This document shows positions 1 to 9,397 of a stretch of DNA of 64,000 nt, piece by piece; the first letter of the stretch is position 1, and each line of letters starts with the position of its first letter. The notes below the pieces were generated by a model. The model did no database searches. It was given only the letters and a program-made list of their open reading frames with translations, and was not told the DNA's origin. Origin of the DNA: Promicromonospora umidemergens (lineage in GTDB: Bacteria; Actinomycetota; Actinomycetes; Actinomycetales; Cellulomonadaceae). The stretch spans positions 186,001 to 250,000 of the forward strand of contig NZ_JAMTCT010000005.1 of the NCBI RefSeq assembly GCF_024171995.1, read 5' to 3'. A program made the translations under genes and the position numbers.

Positions 1-543
1 TGGGCCATCGGCTCAGGGCTCGAGCTGGTGGCGGCCGCCGTGCCGCACTTCTGGCTCGCGACCGTCCTGATCCTGTTCTTCAGCCTCACTCTCGGCGTCC
101 TGCCCCCGGTCAGCGTGCCGGGCCCGCTCGGCATCGTGCTACCTGCGCTCACCCTCGCTATCCCGCTGGCCGGGTTCCTCGGCCAGGTCATGCGCGAGTC
201 CCTCCTGACCGCCATGGAGTCGCCGTTCGTCACCACCGCGCGCGCCCGCGGCGAGAGCGAGGTCCGCATCTTCTGGCGGCACACGCTCCGGCACGCGGCG
301 ATCCCCGCCGTCGGCCTCTCCGGCTGGGCGTTCGGGTCGCTGATCAGCGGTGCGGTCGTCGTCGAGGCGGTCTTCGCCCGCCAGGGCCTCGGCCGCAGCC
401 TCTTGTCGGCGGTCCAGCTGCGTGATGTCACCCTGGTCACCGGCATCGTGCTCGTGGTCGCGCTCGCCTACACGGTCATGACGCTGCTGACCGACCTCGC
501 CGACCGGGCCATCGACCCGCGCACACGGGCGGTGACGCAATGA
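1..543 (+). CDS. Peptide/nickel ABC transporter permease, DppB-type (5' truncated)
   Basis: The gene is cut by the window edge; the reading frame is open from base 1. It is an inner-membrane permease subunit of a peptide/opine/nickel-type ABC importer. Several hydrophobic helices are visible, and the cytoplasmic EAA loop that docks on the ATPase lies near bases 205-300 (SPFVTTARARGES, then a conserved HTLRHAAIP). Its stop overlaps the start of the next permease by four bases (ATGA), so the two are translationally coupled. Substrate cannot be told from sequence; the solute-binding protein must lie upstream of the window. Confidence 0.9.
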   Translation, partial: WAIGSGLELVAAAVPHFWLATVLILFFSLTLGVLPPVSVPGPLGIVLPALTLAIPLAGFLGQVMRESLLTAMESPFVTTARARGESEVRIFWRHTLRHAAIPAVGLSGWAFGSLISGAVVVEAVFARQGLGRSLLSAVQLRDVTLVTGIVLVVALAYTVMTLLTDLADRAIDPRTRAVTQ

Positions 544-1382
544 GCGGCCCGCGCTCCGCCGTCGTCGGCGCCCCCGCGTTCCGGCCGACCGTCGGTGAGG
601 CGCTCGCCGGCGTGGTCCTGGTGCTCCTCCTCGTCGCTGCGCTCTGGCCGAACCTGCTGGCCCCTGGGGACCCGCTCGCCACCGCGCCCGCCGATGCCTT
701 CAAGGGCCCGTCGCCCGCGCACCTGTTCGGGACGGACGAGTCCGGCCGCGACATCTACACCCGCGTGGTCCACGGCGCGTCCGAGTCGCTCCTGATCGGC
801 GTCCTGGCGACGGCGATCGGCATCGGCCTCGCGATTGTCCTCGGCTTCGTCGCGGGCCTCGGCCCGCGCTGGCTCGACTTCGGCACCACCCGGGTGGTCG
901 AGGTGCTCTTCGCCTTCCCTGGCCTGCTGCTCGCGCTGCTCTTCATCGTCGTCACGGGGCCGGGCGTGCTGAGCTCGACCATCGCCGTCGGCCTGGCCAC
1001 CGCGCCCGGATACGCGCGCATCATCCGGTCCCAGGTGCGCCGGGCGGCGTCCGCCGAGTTCGTCGAGGCCGCGCGCGTCCTGGGGCGCGGCCGCCTGTGG
1101 ATCGTGGCCCGCCACATCCTGCCGAACGTGACAGCCGCGCTGTTCGTGCTCGCGACCCTCGGGCTCGGGCAGGCGATCATCTGGGTGTCGTCCCTGAGCT
1201 ACCTCGGCCTGGGCGCCGTACCGCCCGCCGCGGAGTGGGGAGCGATGCTCGCGGCCGGCCGGACCTACATCGCGAACTTCTGGTGGATGACGTTCTTCCC
1301 CGGCCTCGCGATCGTCGCCAGCGCCGCCGCTGCGACCGTCGTCGGGCGCGGCATCCAGAAGCGGAACAGGAGCGCGGTATGA
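540..1382 (+). CDS. Peptide/nickel ABC transporter permease, DppC-type
   Basis: 280-residue second permease of the importer. The N-terminal region carries the GTDESGRD signature typical of DppC/OppC proteins just before the transmembrane core, and an EAA loop (AEFVEAARVLGRG) lies near residue 170. About six membrane spans are expected and hydrophobic segments fit that. It overlaps the upstream permease and the downstream ATPase by ATGA at both ends, so all three genes form one operon. The family imports oligopeptides, nickel or related solutes; the exact substrate is not inferable. Confidence 0.93.
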   Translation: MSGPRSAVVGAPAFRPTVGEALAGVVLVLLLVAALWPNLLAPGDPLATAPADAFKGPSPAHLFGTDESGRDIYTRVVHGASESLLIGVLATAIGIGLAIVLGFVAGLGPRWLDFGTTRVVEVLFAFPGLLLALLFIVVTGPGVLSSTIAVGLATAPGYARIIRSQVRRAASAEFVEAARVLGRGRLWIVARHILPNVTAALFVLATLGLGQAIIWVSSLSYLGLGAVPPAAEWGAMLAAGRTYIANFWWMTFFPGLAIVASAAAATVVGRGIQKRNRSAV

Positions 1383-3148
1383 CGGGGCCGGAAGCGAGAG
1401 GGCCGGAGCCGACGGGGCCGGAGTCGACAGGGCTGGACCCGACAGGGCCCGCGCCGGCGCCCGTGCTGAACGTCCGGGACCTGGTCGTCACGTTCCCCGA
1501 GCGTCGCGGGGCGGGGCGCCGTGGCGAGCGGCGTGTCGTCGACGGCGTCAGCTTCCACGTGGCGGCCGGCGAGTGCGTGGCGATCGTCGGCGAGTCCGGC
1601 TCGGGCAAGAGCGTCACCGCGCGCAGCATCGTCGGCCTCGCGGGGGAGGGCGCCCGGGTCTCGGCCGCTGAGCTGACCGTCGCCGGGCAGGACGTGCTGG
1701 CGCTGTCCGGACGCCCCCTGCGCAGGCTGCGCGGCGGCACCGTCGGCCTGATCGCGCAGGACGCGCTCGTCTCCCTGGACCCGCTGCGCCCCGTCGGCCG
1801 GGAGATCGGGGACACGCTCGCCCTGCACACGAACCTCGACGCCGCCGGGCGGCACGCCCGCACGCTCGAGCTCCTCGACCGGGTAGGCCTGCCGGACGCC
1901 GCGCTGCGCGCGCGCCAGCGCCCCGGCCAGCTCTCCGGCGGGCAACGCCAGCGGGCCCTCATCGCGTCCGGCATCGCGGGCGAACCAGAGCTCGTCATCG
2001 CCGACGAGCCGACCACGGCCCTCGACCAGCCGGTCCAGGCGGGAGTGCTCCGGCTGCTGGGACAGCTGCGCGACGACGGCACCGGCGTGCTGCTCATCAG
2101 CCACGACCTGTCGGTCGTGCGCGGCATCGCCGACCGGGTGCTCGTCATGACCGATGGCGTCGTGGTCGAGGAAGGGACCCCTGCCGAGGTGTTCGAGCGC
2201 CCACGGCACCCGTACACGCGCAAGCTCGTGGCCGCCGTCCCGGCGGGCCACCCCCGCGGCACCCCCCTGTCGACCCCAACCCCCACCCCGGCCCCGACCC
2301 CAACCCCCACCCCGGCCGCCGTCGAACGTAGGGGCAGTAGCGGCATGACCGCTCATGAGGCGACCAGGCCTACGTTCGGCGACGTGCTCCTGGAGGCATC
2401 GGGGCTGGCGCGGAGCTTTCATGTCGCGGGGCGCGAGATCGTGGCCGCTGCCGACGTGTCGTTCTCCCTCCGTGCGGGGCAGACCCTCGGCCTGGTCGGC
2501 GAGTCCGGCTCGGGCAAGTCCACCACCGCCCGGCTCCTCCTCGGGCTCGAACGGCCCGACGCCGGCGAGGTCACCCTCCTCGGCCAGCCGTGGAGCCAGC
2601 TCCCGGAGGCCCGGCGACGCCCGCGCCGGTCGCTCGTCAGCGCGGTGTTCCAGGACGCGCTCAGCTCGTTCGACCCACGCTGGACCGTCGGCGCCGTCCT
2701 CGCGGACGCCCTCACCCATGGCCGGACGGTCCGGCCGGGACCGGTACGCGCCGAGATCGCGGAGCTGCTGGACACCGTCGGTCTCGACCCGTCCCTTGCC
2801 ACCCGCCGGCCGCTGCACCTCTCCGGCGGGCAGCGCCAGCGCGTCTCGGTCGCGCGGGCGCTCGCGGCCGACCCCCGGGTGCTGATCCTCGACGAGCCCG
2901 TCTCGGCGCTCGACGTGTCGGTCCAGGCACAGGTGCTCGATCTGCTCGACCGGCTCCAGCGCGAGCGGAACCTCGCCTACCTCCTCATCACCCACGACCT
3001 CGGGGTGGCGCTGCACATGAGCGACGACCTCGCGGTGCTGCAGGAGGGTCGCATCGTCGCGTCCGGCCCGGCGGCGACCGTCCTCGACGACCCGCAGCAC
3101 CCGTACGCGCGGCTGCTGCGGGACGCTTCGCCGACCGCCTTCCGGTGA
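1379..3148 (+). CDS. Fused double ABC ATPase, DppD-DppF type
   Basis: 589-residue protein with two complete ATPase domains that are usually separate DppD and DppF subunits. Domain 1 has Walker A GESGSGKS, signature LSGGQRQR and Walker B ADEPTTALD; domain 2 has Walker A GESGSGKST, LSGGQRQR and LDEPVSALD. A Pro/Thr-rich linker near residues 297-315 joins them and is encoded by a 22-base direct repeat. The N-terminal 30 residues are a Gly/Pro/Thr-rich extension. The ATG at 1379 overlaps the permease stop (ATGA); an in-frame opening continues further upstream but only inside the permease gene. It energises the importer encoded just before it. Confidence 0.93.
   Translation: MTGPEARGPEPTGPESTGLDPTGPAPAPVLNVRDLVVTFPERRGAGRRGERRVVDGVSFHVAAGECVAIVGESGSGKSVTARSIVGLAGEGARVSAAELTVAGQDVLALSGRPLRRLRGGTVGLIAQDALVSLDPLRPVGREIGDTLALHTNLDAAGRHARTLELLDRVGLPDAALRARQRPGQLSGGQRQRALIASGIAGEPELVIADEPTTALDQPVQAGVLRLLGQLRDDGTGVLLISHDLSVVRGIADRVLVMTDGVVVEEGTPAEVFERPRHPYTRKLVAAVPAGHPRGTPLSTPTPTPAPTPTPTPAAVERRGSSGMTAHEATRPTFGDVLLEASGLARSFHVAGREIVAAADVSFSLRAGQTLGLVGESGSGKSTTARLLLGLERPDAGEVTLLGQPWSQLPEARRRPRRSLVSAVFQDALSSFDPRWTVGAVLADALTHGRTVRPGPVRAEIAELLDTVGLDPSLATRRPLHLSGGQRQRVSVARALAADPRVLILDEPVSALDVSVQAQVLDLLDRLQRERNLAYLLITHDLGVALHMSDDLAVLQEGRIVASGPAATVLDDPQHPYARLLRDASPTAFR
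2272..2317 (+). repeat. Direct repeat encoding Pro-Thr linker
   Basis: Two identical 22-base units spaced by a 24-base period lie between the two ATPase domains. They encode alternating Pro-Thr/Pro-Ala and look like slippage-prone linker DNA. Confidence 0.7.
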
Positions 3149-3227
3149 ACCGGCCGCGGCTCACCACGCGCCGGCTCTCCGGCGGGGCACGCTGCCCCCG
3201 GACTCGGCGTACCGGCGACGGCGATCG

Positions 3228-4457
3228 TCACATCTCCGCCTTCGGCCTCGCGTCCAGCACGTCGAAGGTGCTCAGCAGGCGCAGGTAGGCCGCGAACGCC
3301 TCCTCGATCTGATCCGGCTGCAGCCCGTAGCGCGTCGTGTCGTACTGGTGCGGCCGCGTCCCTGCCGGCCGGGCGAGCACCTGGTCGAGCTGCGCCTCGT
3401 CGCTCGCCGTCCACGTCGCCCCGATCGCCGAGTACAGCCGTGGCACCTCCGCATGCGGGTCGGCGCTCAGCGTGTGGTACGGCACGTCCACGATGGCCGA
3501 CGGCGGCAGGCTGAGCCGCGACTCCAGCGCGCTGTTCACCCAGGTGACCATGGTGTCGAGCACGAGCTGCCCGACCTCCAGCGGGTCCGGGTCCTTCTGG
3601 TACATCGCCCACATCGTCTCCACGAGACTGCACGTCGAGCCGAGGACGGTGGCCGGGTCGCGGTGCGTCCACACGAAGGTGGCGTCCGGGAACACCTCCT
3701 TGATCGCCGCCATGTCCTTCAGGTGCCCGGGGTACTTGACGATCCAGCGCTTGCGCTCGCGTCCGTGCTGCAGCACCTGCAGGCCCTGCTTCAGGTACGC
3801 GTAGTCGCCGGCCAGGTCCGTCGCGCTGCGACGCGCGTACCAGCCACGGTAGGCGGGAGCTGACCCGTGCAGCAGCGCCCAGTAGGTGCCGTGGGGAAGG
3901 AGCATCATCGACTCCTCTGGCTGCTCGGCACGGCTCGGGTGCATGTGCTTCAGCTCTGGCGCGAACAGGCCGGTGACGAGCTGGCTGCCCTGGTCGAACT
4001 TCTTGATCTCGCGCGCGGCGACGGCGGGGTCCTCGAGGCCGGTGTGGGACATCTCCCACATGAGCGGGCCTCGATGGGCCGGGGACGCAGCGAGCACCCG
4101 GTGGGTGAGCGTCGTCGCCGTGCGCGGCAGCCCGAGCACGAACACCGGGTCGGTGATGGGCTCGTCGGCGATCTCGGGGTGCTCGGCCAGCAAGCTGTTG
4201 ATGCGCAGCCGGTTGGCGTACCGGTCCTTGATCGAGCCGAGCACGAAGGTCCAGCCCAGAGGTGTCAGACGAGGTTCGGCGGCGATGCTCGCGAACACCA
4301 CGCCGAGGCCGTCGGCGAACTTCCGGTCCTGCGTTCCTGCTTCTCTCTCGACCTGGGCGACGGTCTTCGCCCAGGCGTTCGCGGGGTCGTCGCGCCCCCT
4401 GACGACGGGGGCGAAGACGGTGTTGAGCACCCTGGAGGCTCGCGTGGTACGGCTCAC
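3228..4457 (-). CDS. Sulfotransferase family protein
   Basis: 409 residues, GTG start at 4457 preceded by AAAGGA. The 5'-phosphosulfate loop of PAPS-dependent sulfotransferases is seen as GLPRTATT (residues 109-116), and the 3'-phosphate-binding region as WTHRDP (263-268). This is the Sulfotransfer_3 type, common in actinobacteria and usually of unknown acceptor. It lies 46 bases downstream of a P450 gene on the same strand, so the two are probably co-transcribed and may act on the same small lipid or metabolite; that link is inference. Confidence 0.85.
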   Translation of the reverse strand: MSRTTRASRVLNTVFAPVVRGRDDPANAWAKTVAQVEREAGTQDRKFADGLGVVFASIAAEPRLTPLGWTFVLGSIKDRYANRLRINSLLAEHPEIADEPITDPVFVLGLPRTATTLTHRVLAASPAHRGPLMWEMSHTGLEDPAVAAREIKKFDQGSQLVTGLFAPELKHMHPSRAEQPEESMMLLPHGTYWALLHGSAPAYRGWYARRSATDLAGDYAYLKQGLQVLQHGRERKRWIVKYPGHLKDMAAIKEVFPDATFVWTHRDPATVLGSTCSLVETMWAMYQKDPDPLEVGQLVLDTMVTWVNSALESRLSLPPSAIVDVPYHTLSADPHAEVPRLYSAIGATWTASDEAQLDQVLARPAGTRPHQYDTTRYGLQPDQIEEAFAAYLRLLSTFDVLDARPKAEM

Positions 4458-4503
4458 GATGTCCTTTCTCGTGCGATCGGTGGCGGGTCGGGGTCCGCGG
4501 GGT

Positions 4504-5823
4504 TCACGGAACGAACGGCGGGGAGTGCTGCTCGGGGCGGAAGACGACCGGAAGTGTCTCCAGCAGACGAAAACGGAAGTCAGGTACCCACCGGAGCTCG
4601 TCCGCCGGCAACGCGAGCGTGGGTGTGAGGCGGCGGTGCAGCGTCTCGGCCGCCGTCCGGACGATCAGCCGGGCGAGGTGCGGCGCAGGGCACGCGTGGG
4701 TGCCCACCCCGAACGTGAGGTGAGCCCGGCTGCCTGACCCGTCCCACGGGTCGTCGCCGCGGATGCTCGGGTCCGAGCCGACCGCACCGACAGCGAGCAG
4801 CATCGCGTCCCCGCGCTGCACGAGCTTGCCGTCGAGCAGGAAGTCCTCGGCGGCGATCCGCGGCGCCAGCGTGCTCACCGGCGACGCGGTCCACAGCACC
4901 TCGTCGAGCGCTTCGTCGGTCCCGAGCCGCCCGCCCGCGAGCCGCCTGGCGAACCGCTCGTCCGTCAGGGAGAGGTAGAGCGTCTGTGCCAGCCAGGCCT
5001 GTAGGCCGAGGGTCGCGGTCGCCGTGAGCGACAGGAGGCCGAGCGCCGCCTCCGCGGTGCTCTCGTAGGAGGCGTGCCGTGCGAGCCTGCCGGCGGGGGT
5101 GGGCGTGCCGTCCGGCCGGCGGGCCGTCGTCTGCCCGGAGAGCAGGAAGCTCACCTCGTGCACGGCAGACGCGGCGTCCCGTTCCGCCGCCCCGCGTGCG
5201 GCGGCCTCGAACACCTGCTGCGCGGTCCCGGCATCGAACCCGAGGAGCGTGCCGAGCGCCAGGTGCGGCATCGGTGCCACGTACTCGCGCACCAGGTCGG
5301 CCACACCGGTCGCGGCGAACCGGTCGATGAGCTCCTCGCACCTCTCGCGCGTGGTCGTGGCGACCTCTGCGTCGTCGACCACGCCGAGCACCTCGTCGAG
5401 CGGGGTGCGGAGCCGGCCGTGCGTGCTCCCGTCCGTCTGCTCCACCGTCGGTCGGCCGGTCGGCGCCAGCGGTCGGAGCAGGGGCGAGTGCGCGGACGGC
5501 GCCTCGCGTTCATGGCCGTTCCAGGCCCCGGTCGTCGTCGTGAGAGGGAACTGGTCGCGGGCCATCGCGACGATGGTCCGGTACTCCGTCACGAGCCAGG
5601 CGCGGGCACCGGGCTCCAGCTCGACGGGGGCGATGTCTCCCCACTCCTCGCGGAGCCGTGCGTGGACGGCACCCGCGTCGTGCGACGCGATGAGCCCTGC
5701 GACGGCCGGGACCGTCGCAGGGTCGTCGAGCTTCAGGGGGCGGTGGGCGGTATCACCGCTGGCGGCGTCGCCGGTGCCGGCATCGCTGGTGCCGGCGATA
5801 CCGTCGATCGTTGTCGAGCTCAT
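4504..5823 (-). CDS. Cytochrome P450 lacking the ExxR arginine (CYP157-like trait)
   Basis: 439 residues, ATG at 5823. The haem-binding loop FGVGTHACPAPHLAR is clear, with the thiolate Cys at residue 378. In the K helix, where almost all P450s have ExxR, the protein reads EVLW (308-311) followed by TASP, so the arginine is replaced by tryptophan. The same type of substitution is known in Streptomyces CYP157 enzymes. No ferredoxin or ferredoxin reductase gene is adjacent. The 30-residue Gly/Thr/Asp-rich N-terminal leader looks unstructured. It sits between a ferric-reductase-like gene and a sulfotransferase gene on the same strand. Confidence 0.9.
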   Translation of the reverse strand: MSSTTIDGIAGTSDAGTGDAASGDTAHRPLKLDDPATVPAVAGLIASHDAGAVHARLREEWGDIAPVELEPGARAWLVTEYRTIVAMARDQFPLTTTTGAWNGHEREAPSAHSPLLRPLAPTGRPTVEQTDGSTHGRLRTPLDEVLGVVDDAEVATTTRERCEELIDRFAATGVADLVREYVAPMPHLALGTLLGFDAGTAQQVFEAAARGAAERDAASAVHEVSFLLSGQTTARRPDGTPTPAGRLARHASYESTAEAALGLLSLTATATLGLQAWLAQTLYLSLTDERFARRLAGGRLGTDEALDEVLWTASPVSTLAPRIAAEDFLLDGKLVQRGDAMLLAVGAVGSDPSIRGDDPWDGSGSRAHLTFGVGTHACPAPHLARLIVRTAAETLHRRLTPTLALPADELRWVPDFRFRLLETLPVVFRPEQHSPPFVP

Positions 5824-5957
5824 CGTGTGCCCGTCCGGGTCGGGTACAGGTCGCTGGTTCCGCCCAAACCATGCCGGATATGTGTTTGTCTGTCGAGGTT
5901 TGTCCAGGATGAAATGTGCGTCGAGCAGGACGGTCGGCAGTCACCAGGGCAGGGGGC

Positions 5958-6989
5958 TCAGCGGCCGTCGGCCGACGCGCGCACCACGGCGCGCTGCCGT
6001 GCGGCGGCGCGATGCGCGCGAACCACCGCGACGCCGACGACGAGGACGAACGCGACCAGGCCCGTCCACACCATGCCGGTGGTGACGTTGAGCGGCGCGC
6101 CGTCGACGCCGGGAGTACGGCCGCCGTCCCGCCCCGAGCCCGCGACGGCCAGCAGGACGACGACCGTGGCCGCCACGGCGGTGCGGGCGACCCAGCGGCC
6201 TGCGGTGTCCAGGGTGCCGCGACCCGGCCGGTATGCCGGTGCGAGAAGCCTGACCAGCAGCAATGCGGCGATGGGTAGCTGCAGCAGCCACATCGTGGTG
6301 CGGAACCACCCGTCGAACCAGACGTTCGTGCCGTACAGGAGCGTGTGCCAGACGCTCAGCACGTAGACGACGATGATCGAGGCGTGCAGGACCCGCCAGG
6401 TCCGGGCACCGATCCGCCGTCGTGCGTAGTAGGCCAGGCCCAGCGGGATCGACAGGTAGAGGGCCAGCAGGCCGATGAGGATCGCGATGACGCCGGTGCC
6501 GCTGGGGTAGACGCCGGGGACGAACACGTTCAGGAAGGCGGACCAGACCCGGCCGACGGGGCCCAGCCCTTCCGCGTTGCCACGCACCTCCTCGGCGAAG
6601 AACCAGAACGCGTGCGCGAACATCAGCACGATCGTCGTCAGGCTGGTGGTGCGGTGCAGCCTCTCGACGGTCGCGGGCGTCAGCCGGAGCCACGGCTGCG
6701 GACGGCTGGAGCGCACCAGGCCGAGCAGCACGGTGATCCATGCCCAGAGCAGCCCCGACCAGCCGAACGCCTGGCACATCCAGTACATCCAGTAGGTGCC
6801 GGCGCCGCCGGCAAAGGTCGGTATGACGTCGATCGTCGGCGACGTCCCCGCGTGGATGCGCCAGGTGAGCCAGGCGAAAATAGCCAGGGTGATGAGGAGT
6901 GCGATCGAGGCGTCGAGCCACGCTGCCCGGAGATCCTGTCGGAACGCTGCGCCGTCGAACCAGCTGCGCACCTGTCGGACGTCTGTCAT
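5958..6989 (-). CDS. Ferric-reductase-like transmembrane haem protein
   Basis: 343 residues from ATG 6989, which is preceded by GAGGGA; an in-frame opening extends to 7121 but lacks a ribosome site and family similarity. About seven or eight hydrophobic helices are seen. Histidines recur within them in the style of the ferric reductase/NADPH-oxidase cytochrome b core (LHRTTS and MFAHAFWFF in one region, VLHASIIV and LSVWHTLL in the next), suitable as haem ligands. The FAD/NAD domain of full ferric reductases is absent, so electrons must come from another partner. It is first in a minus-strand series with the P450 and the sulfotransferase. Confidence 0.75.
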   Translation of the reverse strand: MTDVRQVRSWFDGAAFRQDLRAAWLDASIALLITLAIFAWLTWRIHAGTSPTIDVIPTFAGGAGTYWMYWMCQAFGWSGLLWAWITVLLGLVRSSRPQPWLRLTPATVERLHRTTSLTTIVLMFAHAFWFFAEEVRGNAEGLGPVGRVWSAFLNVFVPGVYPSGTGVIAILIGLLALYLSIPLGLAYYARRRIGARTWRVLHASIIVVYVLSVWHTLLYGTNVWFDGWFRTTMWLLQLPIAALLLVRLLAPAYRPGRGTLDTAGRWVARTAVAATVVVLLAVAGSGRDGGRTPGVDGAPLNVTTGMVWTGLVAFVLVVGVAVVRAHRAAARQRAVVRASADGR

Positions 6990-7170
6990 GTGATCCCTCG
7001 TTCGTCTCGGGCGGATCGGAACCGGGCGGTTCCCGCGTGCCGCTGGCCCTGACGTGGGCTGCCCACAATCTAGGGAAAAGTCAGATGTTAGCCAAGGGAC
7101 ATCCCGCGGTACGCAAAACAATCTGCCGGCATGGCCGCGCTGTTGCGGTTCCGGAATCGTCTGCGGTGAG

Positions 7171-8793
7171 CTAGAAGCTCGCCAGGGCCCGCACCGCCTC
7201 GATCGTGTCCGCCTCCGCCGCGCTCTTGTCGTCGCGGTAGCGCAGCACCCGCGCGAACCGCAGAGCCAGCCCGCCCGGGTAGCGGGTGGAGCGCTGCAAC
7301 CCGTCGAAGGCGATCTCCACGACCTGCTCGGGTCGAACGGTCACGACCCAGCCGTCGTCGTCCGTCGTGAGGCCGGTGAAGCGCGCGGTCTGCCACTCCA
7401 GCATCGCGTCCGTCATCCCCTTGAACGTCTTGCCGAGCATCACGAAGCCGCCCTCGGGATCGCGCGCACCGAGGTGGATGTTCGACAGCCACCCCTGCCG
7501 ACGCCCAGAACCCCGCTCCACCGCGAGCACCACGAGGTCGAGGGTCTGGCGCGGCTTGACCTTGACCCAGCCGGCCCCTCGCCGTCCGGCCGCATACGGC
7601 GCGTCGAGCGACTTCACCACCACACCCTCCTGGCCCTCGCGCAGCGCGCCCGCGAAGAACTCGGCGGCGGCCTCCGGGTCCGCCGTCAGGAGCCGGCGCA
7701 CCGTCCGCGGCGCCGCGACCTCGTCGAGGACCGCGAGGCGCTCGCGGAGCGGGGCATCGACCAGGTCGCGCCCGTCGGCGTGGAGCACGTCGAAGAAGAA
7801 CGCGGAGAGCTGGATCTGGGCCGCCAGCTCCGCCTCCGGCGTCGCCTCCCGGGTCGCTGACCGCGCGGCGGTCTCCTGGAAGGGCCGCGGCACGCCGTCG
7901 GGCCCGACGGCGAGCGCCTCGCCGTCGAGCACCAGCCGGTCGGACGGGAGGGCCTGCACTGCCTCGACGATCTCCGGTACGCGTTCGGTGATGTCGTCCA
8001 GCGAGCGCGTGACGACACGCACATCGTCGCCGAGCCGGTGCACCTGGACGCGGATGCCGTCGAGCTTGACGTCGACGCACAGCTCGGTGGGTTCGCCGGG
8101 AGAGCCGAGCTTCTCGAAGGCGGCGGTGATGTCCGGTGCGGACTGGGCGAGCATGGGCCGGACCGGCCGCCCGACCTCGAGCGTGAACGTCGCGAGCGCG
8201 GAGCTCGGGTCGTCGGCGAGCAGTACGGCGCTCGCCACCGGGCCGGTCGCGCCCCGCATCATGGCGGCGCGGCGGACGGCGTCGGCGGGAGTACCGGCTG
8301 CCTCGGCGACGGCATCGACGACCACCGAGTCCAGCGCGCCCTGCCGCAGCTCGCCCGCGACGAGGCCGCGGAGGAACGCCTGCTCCCGCTCGGTCGCGGT
8401 GCCGAAGAGCACGGCGGCCGCGGACGTGCGAGCCTGCGCGGAACCGGTGCCTTCGAGGGCGGCCATCTCGGCGAAGGCCGCGTCGACATCCCGCACGGTG
8501 AGTGTCGCGGCGGTCGCGGGCGGCGGGAGGTCGCGCAGCGCGGCCCAGCCGAGCCCGCTACGACGCTGTCGCAGCGCGCCGGCGAGGTAGGCGACGACGA
8601 CCTCGATGTCGGTCGCGATCTCCTCGCGGGTGGTGTCGCCGGTCGTGCTCTGGTCTCCGGCCGCCGGGTCGTCTGTTGCCTGGTCACGCACAGCCGCGCG
8701 GCGCAGCAGGTCGGCGATCGCCGCCCGTTTGGCGAGGCGCGAGCGGGTGGCGGCGACGGCGTCGGACGTGGCGGCGACCTCGGCGAGCAGCAT
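7171..8793 (-). CDS. ligB: ATP-dependent DNA ligase, LigB/archaeal type
   Basis: 540 residues from ATG 8793; the frame stays open far upstream but without protein-like sequence. It seals nicks using ATP. The adenylated lysine is in motif KLDGIR (K243), followed by LVLDGEA, FFDVLH, EGVVVKS and a WVKVKP motif, the ordered nucleotidyltransferase motifs. An N-terminal DNA-binding domain of about 200 residues and a C-terminal OB domain match mycobacterial LigB (about 510 residues). Actinobacteria carry it as an accessory to the NAD-dependent LigA. No Ku or polymerase partner is adjacent, so a link to end joining is not supported here. Confidence 0.92.
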   Translation of the reverse strand: MLLAEVAATSDAVAATRSRLAKRAAIADLLRRAAVRDQATDDPAAGDQSTTGDTTREEIATDIEVVVAYLAGALRQRRSGLGWAALRDLPPPATAATLTVRDVDAAFAEMAALEGTGSAQARTSAAAVLFGTATEREQAFLRGLVAGELRQGALDSVVVDAVAEAAGTPADAVRRAAMMRGATGPVASAVLLADDPSSALATFTLEVGRPVRPMLAQSAPDITAAFEKLGSPGEPTELCVDVKLDGIRVQVHRLGDDVRVVTRSLDDITERVPEIVEAVQALPSDRLVLDGEALAVGPDGVPRPFQETAARSATREATPEAELAAQIQLSAFFFDVLHADGRDLVDAPLRERLAVLDEVAAPRTVRRLLTADPEAAAEFFAGALREGQEGVVVKSLDAPYAAGRRGAGWVKVKPRQTLDLVVLAVERGSGRRQGWLSNIHLGARDPEGGFVMLGKTFKGMTDAMLEWQTARFTGLTTDDDGWVVTVRPEQVVEIAFDGLQRSTRYPGGLALRFARVLRYRDDKSAAEADTIEAVRALASF

Positions 8794-8848
8794 GTTCCAT
8801 CTTGACGTGCTTTCGGGCGGAGCGCGGGCCGGTCGGGCGGCCGGCCCC

Positions 8849-8910
8849 GAGATGGCCATGCACCTGCTGCCGACACCGCCGGTTCCTGGCAGCAGGTGCA
8901 TGGTCATCTC
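8849..8910 (-). terminator. Strong stem-loop after SnoaL gene
   Basis: Inverted repeat with 23-base arms (8849-8871 and 8888-8910), one mismatch and a 16-base loop. The SnoaL stop codon lies inside the right arm. It separates the SnoaL gene from ligB downstream. No long U-run follows, as is usual in this GC range. Confidence 0.7.
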
Positions 8911-9311
8911 GTGGGGCCTGCGCCGTCCCACCACGTCAGGTGGCCCGCTGCCTCGGCGGTCGGCTCGATGGTCTCCCACGCCTCGGCGATCAGCCCGCCC
9001 TCGAACCGCATGATGTCGATTACCGCGATCTCCGGGCCGGAAGGGAGCCGGCGGCGCGAGTGCATCACCACGTGCTCGCCGTCGGCCAGCACGTGCAGGA
9101 CCTCGACTCGCATGCCTGCGATCCTCTCCAGCGACGCGCGCACCGAGGCGAGCCATTCGTGCTTGGTCGAGGAGGTCGAGTCCGGCCGGTGATGAACGAA
9201 GCCGTCGCTCAGCACACGCTCGACCGCGGCGACGTCGCCCGTCTCGACCAGGCCGGCGAACGCCTGGGCGACGATGCCCTTGTTGTCGATGGTCGTGCTC
9301 TCTGTCGTCAT
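8904..9311 (-). CDS. SnoaL/NTF2-like cyclase-isomerase family protein
   Basis: 135 residues from ATG 9311. The small alpha+beta fold of the SnoaL/ester cyclase family is suggested by the helix [20 protein letters not shown], the motif DGFVHHRP and the strand pattern [17 protein letters not shown]. Members bind polar aromatic or steroid-like ligands; the substrate here is unknown. An upstream in-frame ATG at 9362 exists, but it falls inside a perfect operator-like palindrome, so the later start is preferred. The gene is divergent from an XRE regulator that probably controls it. Confidence 0.75.
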   Translation of the reverse strand: MTTESTTIDNKGIVAQAFAGLVETGDVAAVERVLSDGFVHHRPDSTSSTKHEWLASVRASLERIAGMRVEVLHVLADGEHVVMHSRRRLPSGPEIAVIDIMRFEGGLIAEAWETIEPTAEAAGHLTWWDGAGPTR

Positions 9312-9345
9312 GGAGGCAGTGTTTCCGTTGCCGCAGTGGCTGTCG

Positions 9346-9362
9346 ATGAACTCGGAGTTCAT
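9346..9362. promoter_or_regulatory. 17-bp palindrome, probable XRE operator
   Basis: Perfect inverted repeat ATGAACTC-G-GAGTTCAT in the 86-base region between the divergent SnoaL and XRE genes. Position and symmetry fit the binding site of the dimeric regulator next to it; binding itself is inferred. Confidence 0.6.
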
Positions 9363-9397
9363 GGTGTTCGGCTCGGCGTTGAGCAACACTGGACGCC

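Noticed and set aside
9312-9389. Extended N terminus of the SnoaL protein
   Set aside because: It would begin inside or before the perfect palindrome and has no ribosome site.
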